This document shows positions 16,887-24,972 of a DNA stretch of 62,552 bases, in pieces. A model generated the notes under the pieces. It saw nothing but the letters and a program-made list of their open reading frames with translations, ran no database searches and had not been told where the DNA came from. Source of the DNA: UBA1181 sp963619325 (GTDB lineage: Bacteria > Bacteroidota > Bacteroidia > Bacteroidales > Paludibacteraceae); the NCBI GenBank assembly GCA_963619325.1, contig CAVEVQ010000014.1, forward strand, positions 1-62,552, read 5' to 3'. A program made the translations under genes and the position numbers. Each line of letters starts with the position of its first letter. Positions within the stretch are counted from its first letter, which is position 1.

Positions 16887-17942
16887 ATGAAGTTATCCAA
16901 ATTCAAATTTAATCTTCCAGAGGAGCAGATAGCTCTTCGCCCGTCAGAGAATAGGGAGGATGCACGATTGTTAGTGTTGAATCGTAAAACAGGGGAACTT
17001 GAACACAAGATATTCAAAGACTTATGGGAGTATTTCGATGATAAGGATGTGTTCATATTTAATGATACGAAGGTTTTTCCTGCGTGTTTGTATGGAAACA
17101 AAGAGAAGACGAATGCGCGCATTCAGGTTTTTCTGCTGAGGGAGTTGAATAAAGAGATGAGGTTGTGGGATGTTCTGGTGGACCCTGCTCGCAAGATTAG
17201 AATTGGAAATAAATTGTATTTCGGAGAGGATGATTCTTTGGTGGCAGAGGTGATTGACAATACGACTTCGCGTGGACGTACCCTCCGCTTTCTCTATGAT
17301 GGAACGTATGAGGAGTTTCGGAAATTATTATATGATTTAGGAGAAACTCCGTTGCCCGACCATATTCGTTCAAAACGTGAGGTTGAGCCGGAGGATGCGG
17401 AACGCTATCAATGTATCTTTGCTAAGAATGAAGGTGCGGTTGTCGCTCCTGCTGCAGGTCTGCACTTCGATAGAATGTTGATGAAGCGTTTGGAGATAAG
17501 AGGATGTGAGTTCGCATATGTTACTTTGCATGCGGGATTAGGAAATTTCAGAGACATTGATGTAGAAGATTTGACGAAGCACAAGATGGATTCTGAGGAG
17601 ATGGAGATATTAGAAGAACAAGCCGAAATCATAAATCGTGCGCATCTTAACAAGAAACATATCTGTGCTGTAAGTACTACTACGATGCGCGCTATTGAAA
17701 CGAGTGTAGGGACAGATGCCATGGTGAAGCCATTTAAAGGGTGGACGAACAAGTTTATCTTCCCTCCTTATGATTTCACGGTGGCGGATCGTTTGATATC
17801 TAATTTCCACATGCCGACCTCTACATTGTTGATGCTTGTCAGTGCTTTCGGAGGTTATGAGAATGTGATGAATGCCTATGATGTTGCTGTGAAGGAAGGA
17901 TATAAGTTCGGATCGTATGGAGACGCAATGTTGATATTGTAG
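16887..17942 (+). CDS. queA: S-adenosylmethionine:tRNA ribosyltransferase-isomerase QueA
   Basis: The 351-residue enzyme transfers the ribosyl part of S-adenosylmethionine to preQ1 in tRNA, the penultimate step of queuosine synthesis. Landmarks: the N-terminal KFNLPEEQIALRPSENREDARLLVL, FIFNDTKVFPACL, ETPLPDHIRSK, AAGLHFD, the THALGT-like VTLHAGLGNFRDI, and the C-terminal FPPYDFTVADRLISNFHMPTS. Length is normal. It ends the rightward group begun by ftsX and is followed by a strong terminator. Confidence 0.97.
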   Translation: MKLSKFKFNLPEEQIALRPSENREDARLLVLNRKTGELEHKIFKDLWEYFDDKDVFIFNDTKVFPACLYGNKEKTNARIQVFLLRELNKEMRLWDVLVDPARKIRIGNKLYFGEDDSLVAEVIDNTTSRGRTLRFLYDGTYEEFRKLLYDLGETPLPDHIRSKREVEPEDAERYQCIFAKNEGAVVAPAAGLHFDRMLMKRLEIRGCEFAYVTLHAGLGNFRDIDVEDLTKHKMDSEEMEILEEQAEIINRAHLNKKHICAVSTTTMRAIETSVGTDAMVKPFKGWTNKFIFPPYDFTVADRLISNFHMPTSTLLMLVSAFGGYENVMNAYDVAVKEGYKFGSYGDAMLIL

Positions 17943-17964
17943 AAAACAATTGTGTATATAATAG

Positions 17965-18010
17965 AAAAGAGGAAGACTAAACAATGATGTTCGGTCTTCC
18001 TCTTTTTTTA
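17965..18010 (+). terminator. terminator after queA
   Basis: AAAAGAGGAAGAC (17965-17977) pairs perfectly with GTCTTCCTCTTTT (17994-18006), followed by more T residues. The 17943-18425 interval otherwise holds the two tRNA genes and promoters. Confidence 0.85.
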
Positions 18011-18029
18011 TTATTGGAGGAATTGAGAC

Positions 18030-18055
18030 AAAAAAAACAGACTTGAAAGTCTGTT
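18030..18055 (-). terminator. terminator of the tRNA transcript
   Basis: On the minus strand AACAGACT and AGTCTGTT form a perfect 8-bp stem with a 4-base loop, followed by a run of T. It lies 38 bases beyond the 3' end of tRNA-Leu. Confidence 0.7.
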
Positions 18056-18092
18056 ATATCCTTTTCTTTGTTTCCAAGGTACTTGAAAAAAG

Positions 18093-18177
18093 TACCGCAG
18101 GCGGGACTTGAACCCGCACAATCGCAATGATTACAGGATTTTAAGTCCTGCGTGTCTACCGATTCCACCACTGCGGC
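18093..18177 (-). tRNA. tRNA-Leu(UAA)
   Basis: The minus strand folds into an 85-nt class II tRNA: acceptor GCCGCAG pairing with CTGCGGT (one G-U), a D-arm with GGTAGACA, an anticodon stem CAGGA/TCCTG with loop CTTAAAA (anticodon TAA), a long variable arm, and a T-arm GCGGG-TTCAAGT-CCCGC. CCA is not encoded. It is transcribed after tRNA-Gly. Confidence 0.97.
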
Positions 18178-18190
18178 TTCTTCCTTTTGG

Positions 18191-18263
18191 AGCGAAAAAC
18201 GGGACTCGAACCCGCGACCCCAACCTTGGCAAGGTTGTGCTCTACCAACTGAGCTATTTTCGC
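18191..18263 (-). tRNA. tRNA-Gly(GCC)
   Basis: The minus strand gives a 73-nt cloverleaf: acceptor GCGAAAA with TTTTCGC, D-arm GCTC..GAGC, anticodon stem CAACC/GGTTG with loop TTGCCAA (anticodon GCC), T-arm with TTCGAGT, and discriminator T. CCA is not encoded. Confidence 0.97.
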
Positions 18264-18288
18264 AAATGCCTTGTTCTCTAAAGCGGTG

Positions 18289-18319
18289 CAAATGTACAGT
18301 ATGTTTTTGAGAACACCAA
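18289..18319 (-). promoter_or_regulatory. promoter of the tRNA-Gly/tRNA-Leu unit
   Basis: On the minus strand TTG (18319-18317), a 20-base spacer and TACATTTG (18296-18289) followed by C match the -33/-7 pattern. The -7 ends 25 bases before the tRNA-Gly 5' end. Confidence 0.65.
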
Positions 18320-18364
18320 GCCTTTCGGTTGAAATTTTTTAAGAAAAATAATTTCTCTTTGTTG

Positions 18365-18372
18365 TATCTTTG
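18365..18372 (+). promoter_or_regulatory. possible -7 element before the HD phosphohydrolase gene
   Basis: TATCTTTG followed by C fits the -7 consensus and lies 54 bases before the gene at 18426. The expected TTTG at -33 is not clear. Confidence 0.45.
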
Positions 18373-18425
18373 CGCTTGATATATAGCTTTAGTAATGTAG
18401 TAGAGCTCCCTAATGGTGTGATGTC

Positions 18426-20519
18426 ATGAAACATTTGTCTTTTATATCACTTCTTTTCTCGTTTGGAGATAAGTCTGCAAGACGTCAGGAAGCCTTGAAA
18501 TATACGTTTATCGCTTTTTTGTTTTTGGCGACAGCGGTCATAATATTTTGGTTTTTCCCGAATGTTTTGCATTTCCAATATTCTTACAATCAAGGCAGTC
18601 CTTGGAAATACGAGGAGGTTACCGCTCCCTACGCGTTTGAAATTTATAAGTCGGATGCAGAGTTGGAAGAGGAACGTTCTGCCCTTTTGAAAGATTTTTG
18701 CCCAATCTACGAGAAAGACACCGCCGTGCAGTCTACTATGGTTCAAATTATGAAGAGTAAACTGCAGACATCCCCTGAAGATGCGAATTATCCGTATTAT
18801 TGTTATGTGGAGGATAAACTGAATGAAATTTATTCCATAGGTATCATTTCTGGTAATGTGCGAGAGAAGCAGCAATCTGAGGGAGTGAAAAAAATCCGTA
18901 TTATCACGGATAATGTTTCTAAAGAGCATGAAATTGAACAATTTTTCTCAACTAAGACGGCATACGAGAAACTGATAAACGATTCTCCCGCAGAGCTGGA
19001 TCCGAAGATATTAAAGGATTACAATCTCAATAATTACATAGAGGAGAATATCATCTATGATGAGGAGAAGACGGAAAATCTGAAAAAAGAAATGTTGAAA
19101 ACCATCTCGTTGACGAAAGGGCAAGTGCAGAGCGGAGAGAAGATTATCGGGCATGGCGAGATTGTGACGGCAGAAGTGTATGATATTCTGAATTCGTTGA
19201 GATTCTCTACCGAAGAGAATAATAAGGAGAGAAACAGTAGGATGATTGCGATAGGACAAGGGTTCATTATTGCCTTTGTCCTGATGGTTTTTTTCCTATA
19301 TTTCTACCAGTTCCGCCAGAAATTCCTGGTGGATCCTCGAGATGTGGTGTTCATTCTTTCTTTGGTGTTGGTTTTCTGTTTGATAACGGCGTGGATTGTT
19401 ACGAAAGAGTATTCCCAGTATGTCTATTTAGTTCCGTATGCGCTTATCTCTATTACGATCAGTGTCTTTTTCGACACCAGGACTGCCCTTTTTTCTCATC
19501 TGACGACAGTGCTTCTTTGTTCGTCGCTTGTGCCGAACGAGTTTGAGTTTTTGTTTTTGCAGGTGAGCATCGGAATGTTGTCCATTTGTACGTTGAAGAC
19601 CGTGTATCAGCGTTCGCATTTGTTTAAGTCGGCCGCATTGATTTCTTTCAGTTATATGTTCCTTTATTTGGGATTCTCTTTGATTCATGAGAAGAATATA
19701 GATGAAGTGGACAAGATGCCGTTCTTGCTTTTTTTAATCAATGGATTCTTCTTGTTGTTTGCTAATCCTTTGATTTATATCATTGAAAGAATTTTTGGTT
19801 ATATATCAGATTCATCGTTGGTGGAGTTGGCGAACACGAACAACCCTCTGTTGCGGAAGTTTTCTGAGGTTGCGCCAGGTAGTTTCCAACACTCTATGCA
19901 GGTTTCGAACTTGGCGGCGGAGTGCGCAATAGCCTTGAAAGACAGGGCGAATCCTATCTTAGTTCGTACTGCCGCACTTTATCATGACATAGGTAAAATG
20001 GCGAATCCAGAATATTTTACTGAAAACCAGACGGGAGGTAGGAATCCACATGAGGGGAAAACAGAGATAGAGAGTGCTGCGATTATCATCAATCATGTTG
20101 CAGATGGAGTTCGCATTGCTAAACAGAACAACCTGCCTGAGAAGATACAGGCTTTCATTCAGACCCATCATGGGGAAAGTCAAGTGAAATATTTTCTGAT
20201 AACTTACAAGAATAAGCATCCCAATGAGCCAGTGGACGAAAAACTGTTCACATACCCGGGACCGCGTCCTTCAAGTCGTGAAATGTGTATTCTTTGTATG
20301 TGTGATGCTGTCGAGGCAGCTTCTCGGAGTTTGTCTGACTATACAGACCAGACTATCAACGAATTGGTTGAAAAAATCGTTACAGGTCAGATGCGGGAAG
20401 GAATGTTCGATCAGGCTCCAATCACTTTAGACCAGATAAAAATTGTGAAATCGGTGTTGAAGGAGAAACTGAAAACGATTTATCACACAAGAATCAGCTA
20501 TCCAGAGTTAAAAAAATAA
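18426..20519 (+). CDS. 7TM-HD family phosphohydrolase (PgpH-type, likely c-di-AMP phosphodiesterase)
   Basis: The 697-residue membrane protein has one N-terminal helix (about residues 25-45), an extracytoplasmic 7TMR-HDED domain (about 60-270), a block of about seven helices (about 280-460), and a cytoplasmic HD domain (about 480-680). The HD metal motif is complete: H in SFQHSMQVSNLAAECA, LYHDIGKM, HPxE-like NPHEGKTEIESA, and QTHHGE. In Listeria and others PgpH hydrolyses cyclic di-AMP to 5'-pApA, so control of c-di-AMP is the likely role. It is separated from the preceding tRNA genes, has a possible promoter, and is followed after 40 bases by the small Cys-rich lipoprotein gene. Confidence 0.92.
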   Translation: MKHLSFISLLFSFGDKSARRQEALKYTFIAFLFLATAVIIFWFFPNVLHFQYSYNQGSPWKYEEVTAPYAFEIYKSDAELEEERSALLKDFCPIYEKDTAVQSTMVQIMKSKLQTSPEDANYPYYCYVEDKLNEIYSIGIISGNVREKQQSEGVKKIRIITDNVSKEHEIEQFFSTKTAYEKLINDSPAELDPKILKDYNLNNYIEENIIYDEEKTENLKKEMLKTISLTKGQVQSGEKIIGHGEIVTAEVYDILNSLRFSTEENNKERNSRMIAIGQGFIIAFVLMVFFLYFYQFRQKFLVDPRDVVFILSLVLVFCLITAWIVTKEYSQYVYLVPYALISITISVFFDTRTALFSHLTTVLLCSSLVPNEFEFLFLQVSIGMLSICTLKTVYQRSHLFKSAALISFSYMFLYLGFSLIHEKNIDEVDKMPFLLFLINGFFLLFANPLIYIIERIFGYISDSSLVELANTNNPLLRKFSEVAPGSFQHSMQVSNLAAECAIALKDRANPILVRTAALYHDIGKMANPEYFTENQTGGRNPHEGKTEIESAAIIINHVADGVRIAKQNNLPEKIQAFIQTHHGESQVKYFLITYKNKHPNEPVDEKLFTYPGPRPSSREMCILCMCDAVEAASRSLSDYTDQTINELVEKIVTGQMREGMFDQAPITLDQIKIVKSVLKEKLKTIYHTRISYPELKK

Positions 20520-20559
20520 TTTTTTTCAATTCATAATTGAGAAGTAAAGAAATAGAAAT

Positions 20560-20751
20560 ATGAAGTATTGTATAGTATTCAAATTGTTCACGTTAGGCTT
20601 CCTTTCAATATGTAGCTGTTCGCAAGTGAACGATTGTGATTGTAAAACGACAGACAAAGAGGGGAAAGATGTTACAAACACTCATTACGACTACGAGGGT
20701 AGTTGTTCGGAGCTGAACGAAGATGGTTGGACTTGCACCATCGCCCAATAA
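20560..20751 (+). CDS. small Cys-rich lipoprotein
   Basis: The 63-residue product begins with a signal peptide (MKYCIVFKLFTLGFLSICSC) with candidate lipid-attachment Cys at 18 or 20. The mature part of about 43 residues contains Cys at 26, 28, 49 and 59 plus many acidic residues. I do not recognise a family. It starts 40 bases after the HD gene and ends 26 bases before a membrane protein with a CxxC thioredoxin-like domain, so the two may work together in extracytoplasmic thiol chemistry; that link is inference from position and Cys content only. Confidence 0.7.
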   Translation: MKYCIVFKLFTLGFLSICSCSQVNDCDCKTTDKEGKDVTNTHYDYEGSCSELNEDGWTCTIAQ

Positions 20752-20777
20752 ATGGTTTTGAAGAGTAGAATCAGAAA

Positions 20778-21716
20778 ATGAGACAGTGTGTGGAGATACA
20801 AAAACTTAGCAAAACTTGCGGTCGGGTGGGCTTCGTCTCTCGATTGTTGTTAGGTTTGGTTTTTGTACTCTCTTCTGTGTTGAAATTTTTGTCGTTAGAG
20901 GGCTTTGAGTCCTATCTGTTCTCTTTCGATGTTTTTAGTCTGACAATTTGCTCGTATGGGGCGAGACTTTTGTTGTTTGGAGAGATGGCATTAGGGTTGC
21001 TGCTGATGACGACCCTTTACAAGAGATTCGTAGAATGGGTGGCATTAGGGGTGCTTCTCTTTTTTTCCGTCTTTTTGGCTTTCTTATGGATTATCGGAAG
21101 TGACGGAAATTGCCATTGTATGGGCGAAACCTTTGATATGTCTCCGCAGTTGTCATTGGTAAAGAATGTAGTTCTTCTGGTTTTGCTCTATTTTTCGACG
21201 TGGAGTCTGCAGTTGAACATACCTTGGAGACGTATATTCCTATCTCTTTTGCTATTCTCGTCTTTTGTCTATGCGTTTATTCTGAAACTGCCTTTCGGAC
21301 TGAGGACTGAGCGTCCCATTCATTTCAATGAGCAAATGTATCGTGAGTTGGTGATGGCTCGTCCCGTTTTGCAGGAGATACAAAAAAAAGATTTTGCTGT
21401 AGTCTGTTTCTTCAGCGTGAAATGTATTTATTGCAAGCATGCGATGCGTAAGCTGCAGGTGCTATTGAATAATTGTCCAAAGGCTTCTGTCCAATGGGTT
21501 GTCTGGGGAACAGAGGCTGGACTCGCTAAGTTTATAGAAGAAACAAATATCACGACGCAACCCTATTTCTTCCTTGACCCTCGTGAACTTATGCCTATCA
21601 CTGGAAATAGAATACCAATTCTTCTTTTCTTACAGAAAGGGAAAATTGTGGGGAAAATGAGTAATGGCTCTTTTGACGATGAGGAGGCGTGGCGGTTGAT
21701 GAACGAAGAGAGATAA
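20778..21716 (+). CDS. DoxX/MauE-like membrane protein fused to a thioredoxin-like domain
   Basis: The 312-residue protein starts with four or five hydrophobic helices (about residues 15-175) in the MauE/DoxX pattern: LLGLVFVLSSVLKFLSLEGF, then GEMALGLLLMTT, and GNCHCMGE at the end of the third helix. The C-terminal domain (about residues 195-312) looks like a thioredoxin fold, with FAVVCFFSVKCIYCKHAM carrying a CIYC pair where thioredoxins have WCGPC, and a cis-Pro-like RIPILLFL segment. MauE-type proteins take part in disulfide handling; here the fusion would carry electrons across the membrane to an extracytoplasmic or cytoplasmic thiol domain (topology not certain). It follows the small Cys-rich lipoprotein by 26 bases. 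Confidence 0.8.
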   Translation: MRQCVEIQKLSKTCGRVGFVSRLLLGLVFVLSSVLKFLSLEGFESYLFSFDVFSLTICSYGARLLLFGEMALGLLLMTTLYKRFVEWVALGVLLFFSVFLAFLWIIGSDGNCHCMGETFDMSPQLSLVKNVVLLVLLYFSTWSLQLNIPWRRIFLSLLLFSSFVYAFILKLPFGLRTERPIHFNEQMYRELVMARPVLQEIQKKDFAVVCFFSVKCIYCKHAMRKLQVLLNNCPKASVQWVVWGTEAGLAKFIEETNITTQPYFFLDPRELMPITGNRIPILLFLQKGKIVGKMSNGSFDDEEAWRLMNEER

Positions 21717-21762
21717 ATCAATTATTGATAAAAGATAAAAACAGAAAAACATTGATAAAATT

Positions 21763-22485
21763 ATGATAGAGATAATTCCTGCCATAGATATAATAGATGG
21801 GAAATGTGTGAGATTGTCGCAAGGAGACTATTCGCAACGTAAGATATACAATGAAAATCCGTTGGAGATTGCAAAGGCGTTTGAGGGAGTGGGAGTAAGG
21901 CGGCTTCATTTGGTGGATTTGGATGGTGCGAAGGCGCAGCATATTGTCAACCACAAAGTATTGGAAACGATTGCGACGCAAACTTCATTGACGATTGACT
22001 TTGGCGGTGGATTAAAAAGCGATGATGATCTGCGTATCGCATTTGAGAGTGGCGCATCGATGATCACAGGAGGTAGTATAGCAGTGAAGAAGCCTGATAC
22101 ATTCCTTTCGTGGTTGGAAAAATTTGGTGCGGAGAAAATCATTTTAGGTGCGGATGTCAAAGATGAGAAAATAGCTGTGAGCGGATGGGTAGAGACTACC
22201 GATGTTGATCTCCTCCCGTTTGTGCAGAAGTTTATGGCCGAAGGTGTCGACAAATGTATCTGCACAGATATCAGTAAGGATGGGATGCTGAAAGGACCCT
22301 CCCTCGAGTTGTACAAAAAAATGTTGGCGGAGATGCCGTCTCTCTATCTGATAGCCAGTGGAGGTGTCAGTTCAATGAAAGACATAGAACAGTTGGACGA
22401 GGCAAAAGTGCCGGCTGTCATCACGGGCAAGGCGATTTATGAGGGGCGTATAAAAATGGAAGAGTTGTGCCGTTATTTATCTTGA
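21763..22485 (+). CDS. hisA: phosphoribosylformimino-5-aminoimidazole carboxamide ribotide isomerase HisA
   Basis: The 240-residue TIM barrel catalyses the fourth step of histidine synthesis, the Amadori rearrangement of ProFAR to PRFAR. Motifs: IIPAIDIIDGKCVRLSQGDY with the catalytic Asp9, LHLVDLDGA, IDFGGGLKSDDD, the CTDISKDGMLKGPS segment with the second catalytic Asp, and IASGGVSS. It is followed by hisI after 50 bases; hisF, often between the two in Bacteroidota, is absent from this position. It starts 47 bases after the DoxX-thioredoxin gene. Confidence 0.96.
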   Translation: MIEIIPAIDIIDGKCVRLSQGDYSQRKIYNENPLEIAKAFEGVGVRRLHLVDLDGAKAQHIVNHKVLETIATQTSLTIDFGGGLKSDDDLRIAFESGASMITGGSIAVKKPDTFLSWLEKFGAEKIILGADVKDEKIAVSGWVETTDVDLLPFVQKFMAEGVDKCICTDISKDGMLKGPSLELYKKMLAEMPSLYLIASGGVSSMKDIEQLDEAKVPAVITGKAIYEGRIKMEELCRYLS

Positions 22486-22534
22486 TTTTTTTGTATTTTC
22501 GCAAAGTTTAATAAATAGTCTAAAAGGGCTTGTT

Positions 22535-22846
22535 ATGGAAGTAGATTTCAAAAAGATGGGAGGATTAGTGCCTGCGATTATTCAGGATGCCGATACTCGG
22601 ATGGTGTTGATGTTAGGATTTATGAACGAGGAGGCATTGAAGAAAACCGAAGAAACAGGGAAAGTAACCTTTTACAGTCGCACGAAGCAGCGTCTTTGGA
22701 CGAAAGGAGAGACGAGCGGCAATTTTTTGAATGTCGTTTCCATAAAGGCGGATTGTGATCAAGACACGCTATTGATTCGAGTTCGCCCGGTGGGACCCGT
22801 ATGCCATACTGGGACGGACACTTGTTGGGGTGAAGAGAATAAATAA
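22535..22846 (+). CDS. hisI: phosphoribosyl-AMP cyclohydrolase HisI (no HisE domain)
   Basis: The 103-residue protein opens the adenine ring of phosphoribosyl-AMP, the third step of histidine synthesis. Metal and active-site motifs are present: QDADTRMVLMLGFMNEEAL, FYSRTKQRLWTKGETSGN, the DCDQDT zinc/magnesium motif, and CHTGTDTCW. Many Bacteroidota have a fused HisIE of about 200 residues; here the chain stops right after the HisI domain, 38 bases before ftsE. The PRA-pyrophosphohydrolase (HisE) activity must be encoded elsewhere or be missing. Length fits monofunctional HisI. Confidence 0.94.
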   Translation: MEVDFKKMGGLVPAIIQDADTRMVLMLGFMNEEALKKTEETGKVTFYSRTKQRLWTKGETSGNFLNVVSIKADCDQDTLLIRVRPVGPVCHTGTDTCWGEENK

Positions 22847-22883
22847 AGATAAAGGAGAATAAACTCGGAAGGAGAGATTTCCA

Positions 22884-23591
22884 ATGGCATTGATAACCTA
22901 TAAAGATGTGAGTGTTACACGGCAGGAGCAGACTGTTTTGCAGAATGTTAACTTGACGGTGAACGAGGGGGACTATGTCTATTTGACAGGTAAGGTTGGA
23001 AGTGGGAAAAGTACATTTCTAAAGTCTCTTTACTGTGAGGTGCCCATCACATCAGGAAGTGCCATGGTCTTGAATTATGACCTTTTGGATATGAGGTCGA
23101 GAAACATACCGTATCTACGTCGCCAAATGGGAATCGTTTTTCAAGACTTCCAGCTTCTTCCCGATCGTTCTGTCTATGATAATCTCTCGTTTGTCCTGAA
23201 TGCCACATCGGATATGAGCAAGGAGCGGATTAGCGAACGCATTTCCGAGGTGCTTCACTATGTCGGTATGTCGACGAAAGGCTATCGTATGCCCCACGAG
23301 TTGTCGGGAGGCGAGCAGCAACGTATTGTAATCGCGCGCGCCTTACTCAATCGTCCGAAATTGCTGTTGGCAGATGAGCCGACAGGGCACCTTGACCCGG
23401 TAACAGGAGAGGAACTGTTACGTTTGTTCCATAAGATTAAAGAAGATGGAGCTGCGGTCGTGATGTCGACACACAACAAGCGTTGGCCGAGAGAGTTCGG
23501 AGGACGAATGGTGTTCTGCGATAATGGGAGCTTGGTGGAGGCTGAGACGATCGATGAGTTTGAGAAGATGAACACGCAGAATTACTATTAA
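22884..23591 (+). CDS. ftsE: cell division ATP-binding protein FtsE
   Basis: The 235-residue ABC ATPase has Walker A GKVGSGKST (about residues 37-45), the FQDFQLLPDRSVYDNL Q-loop segment typical of FtsE, the signature LSGGEQQR, Walker B LLLADEPTG, and the switch His in MSTHNK. With FtsX it forms the division-site transporter-like complex that activates cell wall hydrolases. FtsX is encoded at 14035, about 8 kb away, which is a split arrangement relative to Proteobacteria. It sits between hisI and metF, which are unrelated in function. Confidence 0.93.
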   Translation: MALITYKDVSVTRQEQTVLQNVNLTVNEGDYVYLTGKVGSGKSTFLKSLYCEVPITSGSAMVLNYDLLDMRSRNIPYLRRQMGIVFQDFQLLPDRSVYDNLSFVLNATSDMSKERISERISEVLHYVGMSTKGYRMPHELSGGEQQRIVIARALLNRPKLLLADEPTGHLDPVTGEELLRLFHKIKEDGAAVVMSTHNKRWPREFGGRMVFCDNGSLVEAETIDEFEKMNTQNYY

Positions 23592-23610
23592 CCTATACCG
23601 ATTTTGACGA

Positions 23611-24567
23611 ATGAGTGTTAGAGACCTAATTTTGAATGCGAAGGAGACTGCTTTTTCTTTTGAGGTGTTACCGCCATTGAAAGGAAATGGTATTGAGTCT
23701 ATTTATGAGACGATAGATCAACTTAGAGAATTTGACCCTAAGTATATCGATATAACGACGCATCGGAGTGAGTTGATTTACAAGACATTAGATAATGGGT
23801 TGTATCAATGTGAGAGAGTGCGCCAGCGTCCGGGAACGGTAGCGATAGCGGCGGCTATCAAGAACAAATATGGAATTGATGTTGTTCCTCATGTCTTGTG
23901 TAGCGACTATTCAAAGTTTGACACGGAGTATATGTTGATTGATCTGGATTTTCTTGGAATCCATGATTTGTTGGTGTTGAGAGGCGACAAAGGGAAAACG
24001 GATAGCGTGTTCAAGCCAAAGGAAGATGGCTATTCGCACGCTGCGGAATTGCAAGACCAGATCAATCGGTTCAATGAGGGATTTTTCCTGGATGGTTCTA
24101 AGCGTAGGTATGAGGCGGTTGAGAAATTCTCGTACGGAGTGGCAGGCTATCCGGAAAAGCATGAAGAAGCACCCAATTTCAGTGCGGATTTGAAACGGTT
24201 GAAGGAGAAGGTGGATAAAGGCGCAGGCTACGTCGTGACGCAGATGTTTTTCGACAATGATAAATACTATGCGTTCGTTGATAAGTGTAGAGAGGTGGGC
24301 ATTAATGTGCCGATTATTCCAGGACTGAAACCTATCACGACGGTCAGACAGTTGTCTATCCTCCCGAAGACTTTCCATTTAGATATGCCGGAGGCTTTAT
24401 CCGAGGCTTTGTCAAAATGTAAGAATAATGATGAAGCGCGCGAGGTCGGCATTGAATGGTGTACAATGCAGGCAAAGGACTTGAAATCGCACGGCGTGCC
24501 GTGCATCCATTTCTACACGATGTCGACGGCGACGAGTGTCAGAGAGATTGCCAAGCAGGTGTTTTAA
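23611..24567 (+). CDS. metF: methylenetetrahydrofolate reductase MetF
   Basis: The 318-residue TIM-barrel flavoprotein reduces 5,10-methylene-THF to 5-methyl-THF for methionine synthesis. Visible family features: FSFEVLPPLKGNGIESIYETIDQLREFDPKYIDIT, VVPHVLCSDYS, DLLVLRGDKGK, the VAGYPEKHEEAPN motif near residue 180, and VTQMFFDNDKYYAFVDKCREVGINVPIIPGLKPI (each visible within the chain, about residues 210-250). Length is normal. It follows ftsE by 19 bases. Confidence 0.95.
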   Translation: MSVRDLILNAKETAFSFEVLPPLKGNGIESIYETIDQLREFDPKYIDITTHRSELIYKTLDNGLYQCERVRQRPGTVAIAAAIKNKYGIDVVPHVLCSDYSKFDTEYMLIDLDFLGIHDLLVLRGDKGKTDSVFKPKEDGYSHAAELQDQINRFNEGFFLDGSKRRYEAVEKFSYGVAGYPEKHEEAPNFSADLKRLKEKVDKGAGYVVTQMFFDNDKYYAFVDKCREVGINVPIIPGLKPITTVRQLSILPKTFHLDMPEALSEALSKCKNNDEAREVGIEWCTMQAKDLKSHGVPCIHFYTMSTATSVREIAKQVF

Positions 24568-24617
24568 AACAGTTCTTTTTGAAGATTTAAAGAGAAGAAT
24601 CTAAAAAAATAGTCGAT

Positions 24618-24917
24618 ATGGCATTTTTCTTTTTTGGTATATTGGCTTTCGTTTTGATACTAATCCTAACCTTAGGGCTTAGTGTGTTGATGTTTGTCAG
24701 ACGTCTTTGGATGAATGTGGCAGATTTTTTCAAGAAACATTTCTCAAAGGCAGAGGTGAAACAGAAATATGCGTATGCTGACGCTGGCGGTGGCAAATCA
24801 AGGTCGCAAGAGGATACTGGCTCTTTTTCGCCTAGGACAGAAGAGGGTCAGGAACGTTTGCGACGTTTCAAGGAGATGTCGGAGACTGTGGTGTACGAGG
24901 AGATATATAAAAGGTGA
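24618..24917 (+). CDS. DUF4834 family small membrane protein
   Basis: The 99-residue protein has one long N-terminal transmembrane region (FFFFGILAFVLILILTLGLS then VLMFVRRLW) and a hydrophilic tail ending in ETVVYEEIYKR, matching the DUF4834 pattern of Bacteroidota. Function is unknown. It lies between metF (50 bases) and gpmI (55 bases) in the same direction. Confidence 0.75.
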   Translation: MAFFFFGILAFVLILILTLGLSVLMFVRRLWMNVADFFKKHFSKAEVKQKYAYADAGGGKSRSQEDTGSFSPRTEEGQERLRRFKEMSETVVYEEIYKR

Positions 24918-24972
24918 AAAAATGTCGTGCTTCTATGGCATATACGAGATAAAATATAAATGAAAAGATAAT

